Source: Rubricoccus sp963708165 (GTDB taxonomy: Bacteria > Bacteroidota > Rhodothermia > Rhodothermales > Rubricoccaceae). Taken from it: a stretch of DNA of 64,000 nucleotides. Under the pieces are notes generated by a model. That model worked only from the letters and a program-made list of their open reading frames with translations, did not search any database and had not been told where the DNA came from. A program made the position numbers and the translations under genes. Positions 41,576 to 56,080 of the stretch are shown here, in pieces (positions within the stretch are counted from its first letter, which is position 1; every line of letters begins with the position of its first letter). The DNA lies in the NCBI GenBank assembly GCA_963708165.1, contig OY970187.1, positions 372,001 through 436,000 of the forward strand. Reading direction: 5' to 3'.

Positions 41576-42931
41576 CTATACGAACGCGCTGATGCCCGTC
41601 ACCTCGCGGCCGACGATCAGCGAGTTGACCTCGTTGGTGCCCTCGTACGAGTAGATCGCCTCGGTGTCGCAGAAGTACCGCGCAACGTGGTTTTCGAGCA
41701 GGATGCCGTTGCCACCGTGGAGGTCGCGGGCGAGCGCGACCACATCGCGGCAGCGGGAGGCGGTGTAGACTTTTGCGAGCGACGCCTGCGCATCGGTCAT
41801 GCGGCCCTGGTCTTGTAGTTGGCTCAGGCGGAGGCACATGCTCTGGAGCGCCGTGACATTGCCCAACATCTGCACCAGCTTCTCCTGAATGAGTTGAAAG
41901 CTCGCGATGGGCTTGCCGAACTGCATTCGGGTCGTCGCATACGCCAGCGATTTTTCGTAGGCGCCCATCGCGCAGCCCACAGCCTGCCACGCGACGCCTG
42001 CGCGCGTGAGCTTGAGGACCTCAGCCACATCGCGGAAGTCGTTCGCCTTCTGCAAGCGGTCCGACTCCGGCACCACGCAGTCGGTGAGCGTGATGAGGCC
42101 GTTCTCGACGGCGCGCAGCGCCACCTTACCGCGGATCTTCTCGACTGCGTAGCCGGGGTTCGTCTCGGGCCGCACGATAAAGCCCTTGACTTGGTTGTCG
42201 GCTTCGTCGCGCGCCCAGATGACCACCAAGTCTGCAAACGTGGAGTTGCCAATCCACTTTTTCTGACCGTTTAGCACCCACTCATCTCCCTCGCGCCGGG
42301 CCGTTGTAGTGACGCCGCCTGCGATGGCGCTGCCGACATGGGGCTCTGTCAGGCCAAAGGCGCCGATCACATCCCAGTTACGCATCCTGGGAAGCCACTC
42401 CTCTTTCTGCTCGTCGCTGCCGCAGACCAAAAGACTCTGCATCGCCAGGCCACTGTGGACGCCGAAGAACGTGGCTGTGGACACGTCAACGCGTGCAAGC
42501 TCCATCGTGAGCAGACCCTCCATGACGGAGCCGTTGGGCTCTCGTGAGTCGAGAGTCTCTCCGTACACCGGCGTCAGCAGGTCCAGCTTGCGAAAGCCGT
42601 CGCGAAGCAAATCGACGGGCGTGGAGTCGCGAAGCCAGTAGTCGTTGATGATCGGCTCGACCTCGCCTTCCATGAAGGCGCGCAGCTCGCCCATTTTCTC
42701 GAGGTGCGCCTCGGAGATCAGTCCTTCGATGTCGTAGTAGTCGCCGTTGGCCTCTGGCGGGGTGTACGTCGTGCCGGAGGCGCCCTTCTCGAGGGTGCGG
42801 TACGAGCGGGCGACCTGCGCCTCATCCATGCCGTCGTAGGCGGCGGCGAGGCGCTCGATGTCGACGCCTCTGGCGGCGAGGCGGCTAAAGGCGTCGGAGG
42901 TGGTGGGAATGTCCTGTGTAGGGGCTTCCAT
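41576..42931 (-). CDS. Acyl-CoA dehydrogenase, glutaryl-CoA dehydrogenase-like
   Basis: 451 residues. FAD/acyl-CoA motifs AFGLTEPHVGSAIAGGVTT, LNGQKKWIGNSTFADLVVIW, VEKIRGKVALRAVENGLITL, RMQFGKPIASFQLIQEKL, DLHGGNGI and the catalytic-region YSYEGTNEVNSLIVGREV. The KIRGKVALRA segment and YEGT...N...IVGR end are most like glutaryl-CoA dehydrogenases, though substrate is not certain. Downstream of fadD on the same strand; a terminator-like hairpin (43077-43107) separates them. Confidence 0.92.
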   Translation of the reverse strand: MEAPTQDIPTTSDAFSRLAARGVDIERLAAAYDGMDEAQVARSYRTLEKGASGTTYTPPEANGDYYDIEGLISEAHLEKMGELRAFMEGEVEPIINDYWLRDSTPVDLLRDGFRKLDLLTPVYGETLDSREPNGSVMEGLLTMELARVDVSTATFFGVHSGLAMQSLLVCGSDEQKEEWLPRMRNWDVIGAFGLTEPHVGSAIAGGVTTTARREGDEWVLNGQKKWIGNSTFADLVVIWARDEADNQVKGFIVRPETNPGYAVEKIRGKVALRAVENGLITLTDCVVPESDRLQKANDFRDVAEVLKLTRAGVAWQAVGCAMGAYEKSLAYATTRMQFGKPIASFQLIQEKLVQMLGNVTALQSMCLRLSQLQDQGRMTDAQASLAKVYTASRCRDVVALARDLHGGNGILLENHVARYFCDTEAIYSYEGTNEVNSLIVGREVTGISAFV

Positions 42932-43007
42932 CGGGATGTGTCGGTGGGTTTCGTGTTGGATGCCGAGCCTCTAGCGGCGTTCCACATACTGAGCACGCGC
43001 GGGACGT

Positions 43008-43025
43008 GCCTCTGGCGCCAGAGGC
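43008..43025. repeat. 18-bp palindrome of the GCCTCTGGCG motif
   Basis: GCCTCTGGCGCCAGAGGC, directly continued by a third copy (CTCTGGCG), so three overlapping motif copies in 26 bases. Confidence 0.9.
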
Positions 43026-43076
43026 CTCTGGCGAAGCCAGGAGCGGCGTCACTCACTCCCGCAGGGGGACACAGAA

Positions 43077-43107
43077 GCGCCCCGCCAGAACATCTCTGGC
43101 GGGGCGC
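43077..43107 (-). terminator. Strong hairpin after fadD
   Basis: GCGCCCCGCCAGA (43077-43089), 5-base loop, TCTGGCGGGGCGC (43095-43107): a 13-bp perfect stem containing truncated motif arms. On the minus strand it follows the fadD stop and is followed by TTCTGTG, a weak T tract. Probable terminator. Confidence 0.65.
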
Positions 43108-43128
43108 ACGAAGGATCTCGCCAGAGGC

Positions 43129-45021
43129 TCAGGCGACGGCCGAGACGCCATTCCCGTTGCCAGCGACCTTCGCGCTATACATCTGGTCGATGGCGTCGGC
43201 GTAGGTGTCGTTGACGGCCTTGCGCTTGACTTTCATGGTGGGCGTGAGCAGTTCGTTTTCGACCGTCATCAGGTCCGAGACGAGACGGAAGCGCTGCACC
43301 TGCGTCCAGTGGTCGCTGCCAGTGTTGGCGCCCGAGACCAAGTCCTCGTAGTGACGAAGCACCTTGGGCTCCTTGAGCAGCGTCTCGTCGGACTGTCCCG
43401 CGTCGACGCCGTTTTGTTTGGCCCAGAGCTTCAGCCCTTCCAGATTGGGGAAGAGAATCGCCGTGGTGAACTTCTGGCTGTTGCCGACCACGACGGCCTG
43501 CTCGATCAGCGGGCTCTCGGTGAGCGCGTTCTCGATGGGCTGCGGGATGACGTACTTGCCGGTCGAGAGCTTGAACAGCGCTTTTTTGCGGTCCGTGATC
43601 TTGAGGTAGCCCTCGCTCGTGAACTCGCCGATATCACCGGTGTGGAACCAGCCGTCGCCGTCGATCACCTCGTCGGTTTTGTCTTGAGCCTTGTAGTAGC
43701 CCATCATCACGTGTGGCCCGCGCGTCAGAATCTCGCCGTCTTCGGCGATGGCAGACTCAACTCCCGCGATGGGCGGCCCGACCGTACCGGCGCGGATCAT
43801 GCCGGGCAGGTTGTTGGTGATAACCGGGCTGGTCTCGGTGAGGCCGTAGCCTTCGAGCACCTGAATGCCGAAGCCGTTGAACGCACGCGCGAGATCGGCG
43901 CGGAGCGCGGCGCCGCCAGAGGTGACGCACTTGATGCGCGTCAGCCCCAGCTTCTCGCGCAGCTTGGAGTAGACCAGCTTATCGGCCAGGCCGTGCTTGA
44001 CCGCATCCAGGCCAGACGGCTCGCGTGTGACGTCGAAGTCGACGGCACGCTTGAGCGCCCAGGAGCCGATTTTCTTTTTCGCGCCTTCGGCGGTCTCGAT
44101 GCCGAGCGAGACCTTGTCGAACACTTTTTCGAGCACGCGCGGGACGGTCGCGAAGAACGTGGGCTGCACTTCCGCGAGGTGCTCTACGAGTTGGTCCGGG
44201 TTGGTGTAGTAGAGCGTGTGGCTCCAGCCGGCGTTGCCGATGGTGAGCGTGCGGGCATACACGTGCGTCATCGGGAGGAAGTTGAGCACGACTTCCTCGG
44301 ACCGGTCCAAAATGTCGATCCCGGTGAAGGCCGCGATCGCGTTGGAGGTGATGTTCTGGTGCGAGAGCATCACACCTTTAGGCTGCCCCGTTGTGCCCGA
44401 GGTGTAGATGAGTGTGGCCAGATCTTCAGCCGCGATCTGATCGCGCAGTTCGTCTGGCAGGTTGGGCGTGCCCGCGATGCTCGTGCGCCCACGCTCGCGA
44501 AGAGCGTCGAGTGTGATTGCTTCCATTCCCTCCGGCAGAGCCGACGACGTGGGATCGCCTTCGGCGAGGATCATCAGCTTCACGTCTGGAAGCTGCCCGG
44601 CCCATCCTGCGAAGTTGGCCAGCATCTCCTCGTTCGACACAAACATCGCCTTGGCCTCCCCGTGCGTCGCGACGAAGACGAGGTTCTCGGGCGCATATGT
44701 CGTGTACAGCGGCACGTTGACGATCCCGGCGATCAGCGTCCCGAAGTCCGCCATCGTGAAATACAGGTCGCTGTCGAGGAAGAACGCAGCGTGGTCTCCG
44801 CGCTCCAGTCCACTCGCCAGAAGCCCCGCCGCGACCTCGTTGCACGCGGTCCGCATCTCGCCGTTCGACATCCGCATCCACGAGCCGTTGGGCCTGGGCT
44901 GGTTGAAGGCGCGTGGGTTGGGGTAGTTGTCGACCGCGTAGTCGAGCAGCGACGGGATCGTTCGGCCGAGTTCGACCTGGCCTTTGGAATCAGGAAGAGC
45001 GGATCGGGTCTGGACAGCCAT
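43129..45021 (-). CDS. fadD: Long-chain acyl-CoA synthetase (AMP-binding)
   Basis: 630 residues; activates fatty acids to acyl-CoA. ANL-family motifs: LIYTSGTTGQPKGVMLSHQN, LPMTHVYAR, VLEGYGLTETSPVI, GWFHTGDIGEF and DRKKALFKLSTGKYVIPQ. The ATG at 45021 gives the family-like start MAVQTRSALPDSKG; upstream in-frame codons lie in the spacer. A TetR gene lies 141 bases upstream on the same strand and may regulate it. With the acyl-CoA dehydrogenase and the acyl-CoA oxidase elsewhere in the window it suggests active fatty-acid degradation. Confidence 0.95.
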   Translation of the reverse strand: MAVQTRSALPDSKGQVELGRTIPSLLDYAVDNYPNPRAFNQPRPNGSWMRMSNGEMRTACNEVAAGLLASGLERGDHAAFFLDSDLYFTMADFGTLIAGIVNVPLYTTYAPENLVFVATHGEAKAMFVSNEEMLANFAGWAGQLPDVKLMILAEGDPTSSALPEGMEAITLDALRERGRTSIAGTPNLPDELRDQIAAEDLATLIYTSGTTGQPKGVMLSHQNITSNAIAAFTGIDILDRSEEVVLNFLPMTHVYARTLTIGNAGWSHTLYYTNPDQLVEHLAEVQPTFFATVPRVLEKVFDKVSLGIETAEGAKKKIGSWALKRAVDFDVTREPSGLDAVKHGLADKLVYSKLREKLGLTRIKCVTSGGAALRADLARAFNGFGIQVLEGYGLTETSPVITNNLPGMIRAGTVGPPIAGVESAIAEDGEILTRGPHVMMGYYKAQDKTDEVIDGDGWFHTGDIGEFTSEGYLKITDRKKALFKLSTGKYVIPQPIENALTESPLIEQAVVVGNSQKFTTAILFPNLEGLKLWAKQNGVDAGQSDETLLKEPKVLRHYEDLVSGANTGSDHWTQVQRFRLVSDLMTVENELLTPTMKVKRKAVNDTYADAIDQMYSAKVAGNGNGVSAVA

Positions 45022-45135
45022 AGTGGGGGGAGACGGACGGGGAAGTGCGGGACGTATCCAGCGCGGTCCGTGAAGATACGTGTAGGGCATCTCAGGTTCC
45101 CCCTCTGGCGTCGCGAGGTGCAACTCAGCGTGCGC

Positions 45136-45153
45136 GCCTCTGGCGCCAGAGGC
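45136..45153. repeat. 18-bp palindrome of the GCCTCTGGCG motif
   Basis: Perfect GCCTCTGGCGCCAGAGGC nine bases after the TetR stop (minus strand), between the regulator and fadD. Confidence 0.9.
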
Positions 45154-45162
45154 GCCCTCGGA

Positions 45163-45777
45163 TCAGGCGCGGAAGGCGCGGACCACGCGGTGCAACGCGG
45201 CATCGGTAAACGCATCGTCGGCAAGACGCACGTCGATGCGCTCGGCGAGGCGAAGCGAGACGAGGCCGTGGAGCGCAGTCCAGAGTGCGTGTGCGGCGAC
45301 CTCGGGCGTGGGCTCGGCGTCGAGCGCCCCCGCCTCGGCGCCAGAGGCGAGCACCTCCTCGAACAGGTCCAGGTTGCGGCGGGCGCGGCGGTAGGCCTCT
45401 GGCGGGAAGCGCGCCATGCGCTCGGGGTGAAGCTGAAACATGACTTCGTACAGCTCTGGATTCTCCAGCCCAAAGACGACGTAGGCGCGACTGAGCGCTG
45501 CGAGCCGCGCGACGGGTCCGTCGGCAGGATCGGCCGCCTGCAACGCCTCGAACAGGCTGCGCATTCCCTCGCCGATGAGGGCGTGGACGAGCGAGTCCTT
45601 GTTGTCGAAGTGGAGGTAGATGCTCGTCGCGCTGCACCCGACGGCGTCCGCGATCTTGCGCATCGAGAGCTTCGCGTAGCCAACCTCTACGAGGAGCCGA
45701 CGCGTTTCATCGAGGATGGACTGTCGGAGGCCGGCGCCTGTGGCGGCGCGCGCGGGTGCGGAGATGACATGAGGCAA
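45163..45777 (-). CDS. TetR/AcrR-family transcriptional regulator
   Basis: About 204 residues. N-terminal HTH: LRQSILDETRRLLVEVGYAK, LSMRKIADAVGCSATSIYLH, FDNKDSLVHALI; C-terminal ligand domain of the WHG/TetR_C type (AYVVFGLENPELYEVMF, HALWTALHGLVSLRLAERI). Its place upstream of fadD suggests an acyl-CoA-responsive regulator, an inference only. The TTG at 45777 is the most plausible start; further upstream in-frame sequence is heptanucleotide repeat. Confidence 0.94.
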   Translation of the reverse strand: MPHVISAPARAATGAGLRQSILDETRRLLVEVGYAKLSMRKIADAVGCSATSIYLHFDNKDSLVHALIGEGMRSLFEALQAADPADGPVARLAALSRAYVVFGLENPELYEVMFQLHPERMARFPPEAYRRARRNLDLFEEVLASGAEAGALDAEPTPEVAAHALWTALHGLVSLRLAERIDVRLADDAFTDAALHRVVRAFRA

Positions 45778-45798
45778 GGTAGCGGCCTCTGGCGGCGC

Positions 45799-45826
45799 GC
45801 TTCGCCCGAGTTCCGAGTTCCGAGTT
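45799..45826. repeat. Heptanucleotide repeat (GAGTTCC)
   Basis: GAGTTCC GAGTTCC GAGTTGA run directly upstream of the TetR gene, in the divergent spacer toward pepT. Confidence 0.7.
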
Positions 45827-45917
45827 GAGTCTGCGCCGCGCTCGCTTGTGGCGCCAGAGGCACCAACGGAACTTCTGAGAGCCACCCTGTCCAATCTCCC
45901 TCCTTCCCTCTTTCTCC

Positions 45918-47219
45918 GTGCCTATCCCCGCATCTGATCTCTCCCTCCCCCCTGTCGCCGAGCGCTTCTGCCGGTACGTGAGGATCCACACCACCTCCGA
46001 CTTCGACTCACAGGCCGTTCCCACGACCGAATGTCAGAAAAACCTCGGGCGGCTTCTCGTGGATGAGTTGAAAGCTCTTGGGGCCTCTGGCGTCGAGATG
46101 GACGCGGCGGGCTACGTCTTCGCCACGCTGCCGTCTCCCCTGCCGCCAGAGGCTGGGCTTCCCCCTCTCGGGCTGTGTGCCCACATGGACACCTCGCCGG
46201 ATGCCTCTGGCGAGAACGTCACGCCGATGATCCACGCCGACTATGACGGCGGTCGGGTACACCTGCCTGGCGCGCCAGAGGTCGACTTGAGCCCGGAGAA
46301 CAGTCCGCCCCTAGCCGAGGCCGTCGGCCACGACCTGATCACGAGCGACGGAACGACGCTGCTGGGAAGCGACGACAAAGCGGGCGTGGCGGTCCTCGTC
46401 CAACTCGCATCCGATCTCGTCGCGAGCGAGGCCGATGCCGTCGCCAGAGGCGAGAGGCCCACACCGCGCCCAGAGATCCGGCTCTTGTTCACGCCCGATG
46501 AGGAAGTCGGCCGTGGCACCGATCACCTCGACCTCGCGCGGTGGGGCGCCGAGGTTGGCTACACGCTCGACGGGAGCGGCATCGACTCGCTCAACGTCGA
46601 GACGTTCAACGCCGCCGAGGCCATCGTGACCGTCCACGGCGTGGGCGTGCATCCCGGCTACGCCAGAGGCCTGATGGTCAACGCGCTGCGCGTCGCGTCG
46701 CAGTTCATTGCGTCGCTTCCCGCAGACGAAGCGCCGGAGACCACGGACGGCCGCACCGGCTACCTCCACCCGCACTCGGCCTCTGGCGACGTGGTGCGCG
46801 CCGAGATTCGCGTCCTGATTCGCGACTTCGACGCCAGCGGCATGGCGTCCAAGCGCGCGCTCGTCCGCGAGCTGGCCTCTGGCACGCAGGCGGCGCATCC
46901 TGGAAGCCGCGTGGAAGTGGAGATCCGCGAGAGCTACCGCAATATGCTGAGCTACATCGAAGACGAAGACCCGCGCGTGATCTCGGTCGCGCAAGAGGCT
47001 GCACGCGAGATGGGCATCGGCCTCGCGCTCGAGCCCGTCCGCGGCGGCACCGACGGCGCCCGCCTCAGCGAAAAGGGCATCCCCACGCCCAACGTGTTCA
47101 CCGGCGGCCACGAGTTCCACAGCGTGCGCGAGTGGAACACGGTCCAGAATCTGGAGCGTTCACTGGCCTACACCCACGCCCTCGTCCGCGCCTGGGGCCG
47201 ACACGCCGCGGACCACTAA
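45918..47219 (+). CDS. pepT: Peptidase T (tripeptide aminopeptidase)
   Basis: 433 residues of the M20B family. Metal and catalytic positions: GLCAHMDTSPDASGENV, LLGSDDKAGVAVL, LLFTPDEEVGRGTDHLDL, GVHPGYARGLMVNA and FTGGHEFHSVREWN. GTG start. Rich in motif peptides (GASGVEM, PPEAGL, PDASGEN, RGERP) placed in loops. It ends with TAA followed by a motif palindrome. Confidence 0.96.
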   Translation: MPIPASDLSLPPVAERFCRYVRIHTTSDFDSQAVPTTECQKNLGRLLVDELKALGASGVEMDAAGYVFATLPSPLPPEAGLPPLGLCAHMDTSPDASGENVTPMIHADYDGGRVHLPGAPEVDLSPENSPPLAEAVGHDLITSDGTTLLGSDDKAGVAVLVQLASDLVASEADAVARGERPTPRPEIRLLFTPDEEVGRGTDHLDLARWGAEVGYTLDGSGIDSLNVETFNAAEAIVTVHGVGVHPGYARGLMVNALRVASQFIASLPADEAPETTDGRTGYLHPHSASGDVVRAEIRVLIRDFDASGMASKRALVRELASGTQAAHPGSRVEVEIRESYRNMLSYIEDEDPRVISVAQEAAREMGIGLALEPVRGGTDGARLSEKGIPTPNVFTGGHEFHSVREWNTVQNLERSLAYTHALVRAWGRHAADH

Positions 47220-47223
47220 CCCC

Positions 47224-47241
47224 GCCTCTGGCGCCAGAGGC
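47224..47241. repeat. 18-bp palindrome of the GCCTCTGGCG motif
   Basis: Perfect GCCTCTGGCGCCAGAGGC four bases after the pepT stop and eight bases before the next gene. Confidence 0.9.
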
Positions 47242-47249
47242 CCAGACCT

Positions 47250-47513
47250 ATGCCCGCCCCCCTCTCCCGCCGTAGCACCAAGCTGTTCGTCGCGGGCTTC
47301 ATCCTGCTCACGGTCACGCTCATTGCGACGGCCACGTACTTCATCCAGCGCGGCATGGGCAGCGAGGAGTGGCAGGCGCGCATCCAGGCCAGCCGTGAGG
47401 CGCGCGAGGCCCAGCAGGAAGCGGACGCCCAAGAGGCACAGGCCGGACTTGACGATCCCGGCGAGGGCGGCAAGGCCGTACGGCTGCCCGGCGCCGACCC
47501 TGAGGCAGAGTAG
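47250..47513 (+). CDS. Small single-pass membrane protein
   Basis: 87 residues: a basic N-terminus (LSRRSTK), one transmembrane helix LFVAGFILLTVTLIATATYF, then a highly charged helix (EEWQARIQASREAREAQQEA) and an acidic tail. It looks like a small inner-membrane protein with a coiled-coil tail. No family recognised. Close behind pepT and probably co-transcribed. A near-perfect motif palindrome follows its stop. Confidence 0.7.
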   Translation: MPAPLSRRSTKLFVAGFILLTVTLIATATYFIQRGMGSEEWQARIQASREAREAQQEADAQEAQAGLDDPGEGGKAVRLPGADPEAE

Positions 47514-47639
47514 CCTCTGGCGCCAGAGACCGCTCGTTGCTCGGCTGAACGCATTTAGCCCGCAGATGCTCGCGAGGCAGAGGGGATGGTATCGCAAAGC
47601 GCATCGAAGTGCGCCATAGGCCTCTGGCGCAGACACAAC

Positions 47640-47671
47640 GCGCCCCGGCCCTCTCGCGAGAACCGGGGCGC
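47640..47671 (-). terminator. Probable rpoC terminator hairpin
   Basis: GCGCCCCGG (47640-47648) pairs with CCGGGGCGC (47663-47671); the loop contains TCTCGCGAGA, itself a palindrome. It lies between the convergent ends of the small membrane-protein gene and rpoC. No strong T tract, so it may be bidirectional or protein-assisted. Confidence 0.55.
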
Positions 47672-47714
47672 CGTTCAGCTATCACGCCAGAGGCGCAGCG
47701 TATCGCCAGAGACC

Positions 47715-52094
<4,380 letters not shown>

Positions 52095-52161
52095 AATGTG
52101 GGACTAGGTGGTGCGCGTGTCTGCGCAGGGGACGTGAGAACGGGGGTGGGGATCAACGCTC

Positions 52162-52179
52162 GCCTCTGGCGCCAGAGGC
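52162..52179. repeat. 18-bp palindrome of the GCCTCTGGCG motif
   Basis: Perfect GCCTCTGGCGCCAGAGGC in the 106-base rpoB-rpoC spacer, where a terminator would be harmful. Confidence 0.9.
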
Positions 52180-52200
52180 GAGCATCGGGTCCTCAGTCCC

Positions 52201-55200
52201 CTAGTCGACTTTCACTTCGAGGCCGAGGCCCTGCATCTCGCGGACCAAGACGTTAAAGCTCTCCGGGACGTTCGGCTCGGGGACGTTGTCACCCTTAACG
52301 ATCGCCTCGTAGGTCTTCGAGCGGCCCTGCACGTCATCGGATTTGACGGTGAGCATCTCGCGGAGCACGTTGGCGGCGCCGTAGGCGTAGAGCGCCCAGA
52401 CTTCCATCTCGCCGAAGCGCTGGCCACCGAACTGTGCTTTACCACCGAGCGGCTGCTGCGTGATAAGGCTGTATGGCCCAATCGAACGAGCGTGGATCTT
52501 GTCTTCGACAAGGTGCGAGAGCTTGAGCATGTAGATCTGGCCGACCGTAGTCGTCTGGTCGAATGCCTCGCCTGTAGCGCCGTCATATAGCTGGATGCGA
52601 CCGTCTTCTGGAAGACCAGCCTCTTTCAGCTTGGACTCGATCTGCTCAATGCTCGCGCCGTCAAAGGCAGGCGTCGCGTAGGTCTCGCCCAGCTTTGAGC
52701 CGGCCCAGCCCAGCATGGTCTCGAAGATCTGTCCGAGGTTCATGCGGCTCGGCACGCCGAGCGGGTTGAGGCAGATGTCGACGGGAGTGCCATCCTCGAG
52801 GAACGGCATGTCTTCCATCGGGACGACCTTCGCGACGACACCCTTGTTGCCGTGGCGTCCGGCCATCTTATCACCGACCTGAAGCTTGCGCTTTTTCGCG
52901 ACGTAGACTTTTGCCAACTGCACGATGCCTGGGGGCAGTTCGTCACCCATCTGGATTCTGTACTGCTCCTGCTTGGCGGCACCCTCGACGGCCTGGTGGC
53001 GCCGCTGGTAGTTCGCCAGAAGCTTCCAGACTTGCTTGTTCAAGTCGTCGTCGAGCGTAAACGCTTGACGGATCTTGAGGTCTGCGGGCTCGACGTCCGA
53101 GAACGCCTTCTTGCCAATCTTGGCGCTGTCCGAGAGCACGATGGTGCCATCGCGAAGCTCGACTGCACCTCCGACCTTGCGGCCGTTGATGAGCGAGAAG
53201 AACCTCTCGTAGAAAGAGCTCTGAAGGGCACCGATCTCGCGCGCGAGCGCTTTTTCGATTTCCTCCAGCCGCTTCTCCTCTGCCTTCTTGGTCACAGGGT
53301 CCGTCTTGCGACGGCTGAACAGCATCGTGTCAATCACGACGCCCTTCATGCCAGGCTTCGCCTTGAGGGACGCGTCCTTCACGTCTCCGGCCTTGTCGCC
53401 GAAGATCGCACGGAGCAGCTTCTCCTCTGGCGTCGGGTCGGTCTCGCCCTTGGGTGTGATCTTACCGACGATGATGTCGCCGGGTGTCACTTCAGCGCCG
53501 ACGCGGACGATGCCGCGCTCGTCGAGGTCCTTGGTCGCCTCCTCGGAGACATTCGGGATCTCGCGCGTCAGTTCCTCCTCGCCACGCTTGGTGTCGCGAA
53601 CCTGGTGATCGAACTCCTCGATGTGGACGGACGTGAACACGTCATCGCGGACCAAGCGCTCCGAGAGCACGATGGCGTCCTCGAAGTTGTAGCCCTTCCA
53701 CGGCATGAACGCCACGAGGACGTTCTTGCCGAGCGCGAGCTCGCCGTTTTCTGTCGACGCGCCGTCTGCGAGCACGTCGCCCTTGCTCACGCGCTGGCCG
53801 GCCTTGACGAGCGGCTTCTGCGTGATGGATGTGTCCTGGTTGGTGCGGCGGAACTTAACAAGTGGGTAGTCGCGGACGGGCTCCTCGAACGCTGCGTCAG
53901 CGTCCTCTGGCGTCTCGTCATAGCGAACCGTGATCTTGCGCGCGTCGACGTACTCGATGGTACCGTCGCCCTCGGCGACGATGATCGCGCGCGAGTCGCG
54001 AGCGACGCGGCCCTCCAGACCGGTGCCCACGATGGGCGCCGACGGACGGAGGAGCGGCACGGCCTGACGCTGCATGTTGGAGCCCATGAGCGCACGGTTG
54101 GCGTCATCGTTCTCCAGGAAAGGGATCAAACTTGCCGCTGGCGAGATGATCTGGTTCGGCGCCACGTCCATGTAGTGGACTTCGTCGGGCCGCACGAGCG
54201 GTACGTCACCGCCGATACGAGCGCGGACGAGGTCATTCGTGAACGTGCCGTCCTCGTTGAGCGGCGCGTTGGCCTGCGCGACGATAAAGCGGTCCTCGCT
54301 CTCGGCGCCCAGGTACTCGATTTCCTCCGAGACCACGCCGTCCTTGACGATGCGGTAGGGCGTCTCGATAAAGCCGAACTCGTTCACGACGCCGTGCACG
54401 CACAGCGACGAGATGAGGCCGATGTTCGGCCCCTCTGGCGTCTCGATCGGGCAGAGACGGCCGTAGTGCGTGTAGTGCACGTCACGGACCTCAAACCCTG
54501 CGCGCTCCCGGGTTAGACCACCCGGCCCCAGCGCAGACATGCGACGCTTGTGCGTCAACTCCGCCAGAGGGTTGGTCTGGTCCATGAACTGCGAGAGCTG
54601 GTTCGTTCCAAAGAACGTGTTGATCACGGACGAAACCGTCCGTGCGTTTACCAGATCCTGCGGCGTGAAGCGGTCCGCGTCGCGGAGGTTCATCCGCTCC
54701 TTGATCGTCCGCGCCATGCGCGCGAGGCCGAGCGAGAACTGGCTTTCCAGCTGCTCACCGACCGTACGTACGCGGCGGTTGCCGAGGTGGTCGATGTCGT
54801 CCACCTGGCTGCGGCCATTCTGCAGCAGGATGATCTCGTTGACGATGGCCACGATGTCCTCTTTGGACAGCGTAACGCTACGGTTCTCTTTATTCAGGCC
54901 GAGACGGCTGTTCATCCGGTAGCGACCGACCGATCCCAGGTCGTAGCGCTTATCGGAGAAAAACAAGCGGTCGAGAAGCGCACGCGCCGTGTCCACGTCG
55001 GGCGCCTCGGCGCCGCGCAGAAGCTGGTAGAGATACTCCAGCGCTTCCGCCGAGGAATGCGTCGGGTCCTTCTTGAGCGTGTTGAGAAGGGTGCCACGGT
55101 CGATCTGATTGTCGTCGTCGTCCTCGCTCTGCTCCTTACGGAGGATGACGCTCGATGACGCCGGCGTCTTTGAGGGTGCCGTAGTCGTCCTCGCCCAGTT

Positions 55201-56080
55201 CGTGCTCGGCTGGGAAAACGACCTCGCGCTCGTCGCGCTCCTCGATCACCTCGCCGGTGTCCTCGTCGATCACCTCGTGGTGAATGGTAACGTTGACGGG
55301 TGCGGCGAGGGTGCGGCCCTCGAGCTTTTTGAAGGCGCGCTTGTTCGTGATCTCTACCTCGTCGGCGAGGTCGAAGAGCGTCACAATCTCAGCGTCGGAC
55401 GAGAAGCCCAGCGCACGCAAGAGGCCTGTGACGGGCATCTTCTTCTTGCGGTCGATGTATGCCCACATCACGTTGGCCACATCGGTCGAAAACTCGATCC
55501 ACGAACCGCGGAAGGGAATTACGCGGGCTGAGTAGAGGTCTGTTCCGTTCGGGTGTACCGACTGGGAAAAGAACACGCCCGGCGAGCGGTGAAGCTGGCT
55601 GACGATGACACGCTCGGCACCATTGACGACGAACGTTCCCTTCTCCGTCATGACGGGAAGGTTGCCGAGGTACACGTCCTGCTGGACCGCCTCCTCGGGC
55701 TCGTCCTCGTCCTCGTCCTCCTTTGCGGAGAGACGCAGCTTGGCCTTGAGCGGCAGTGCGTAGGTTAGGCCCTGCGCGAGACACTCCTCGATGGAGTGCT
55801 TCGGCGCATCGAGCGCGAAGTGGAGATACTCCAGAGTGTACCGCTCACGGGTGTCCGTAATCGGGAAGTGCTCCTGGAAGACCTTTTCAAGCCCCTGCTT
55901 GGGGTTGCGCTCCTCTGGCGCGAGCTCGGCCTGGAGAAAGTCGTGGTAGCTCCGGAGCTGGACGCTCAGGAAATCCGGGTAATCGATGACCGGATGGATA
56001 TCGCCAAACGACTGTCGTGTGGCTTCTCCTCCGGTGCGAGTGGTAGCGCGCGTCCGCGCTGTGCCGTTCGTGCTGCTCAA
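52201..56080 (-). CDS. rpoB: DNA-directed RNA polymerase subunit beta (one frame break)
   Basis: About 1292 residues after correction. N-terminus RQSFGDIHPVIDYPDFLSVQ; rifampicin pocket NQLSQFMDQTNPLAELTHKRRMSALGPGG is covered by positions around residues 490-520 with wild-type Asp, His and Ser; then GRLCPIETPEGPNIGLISS; C-terminal ADKMAGRHGNKGVV-like GDKMAGRHGNKGVVAKV and EVWALYAYGAANVLREML. The frame breaks at 55150: dropping one base joins LKDAGVIE to VILRKEQSEDDD. As the gene is essential, this is surely a sequence error or a very unusual recoding event. The TTG start at 56080 is inferred from homologues. Confidence 0.97.

Noticed and set aside
43006..45828. Long plus-strand open frame (940 codons) opposite fadD and tetR
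   Set aside because: Antisense shadow of fadD; no domain features, and the minus strand is clearly coding.
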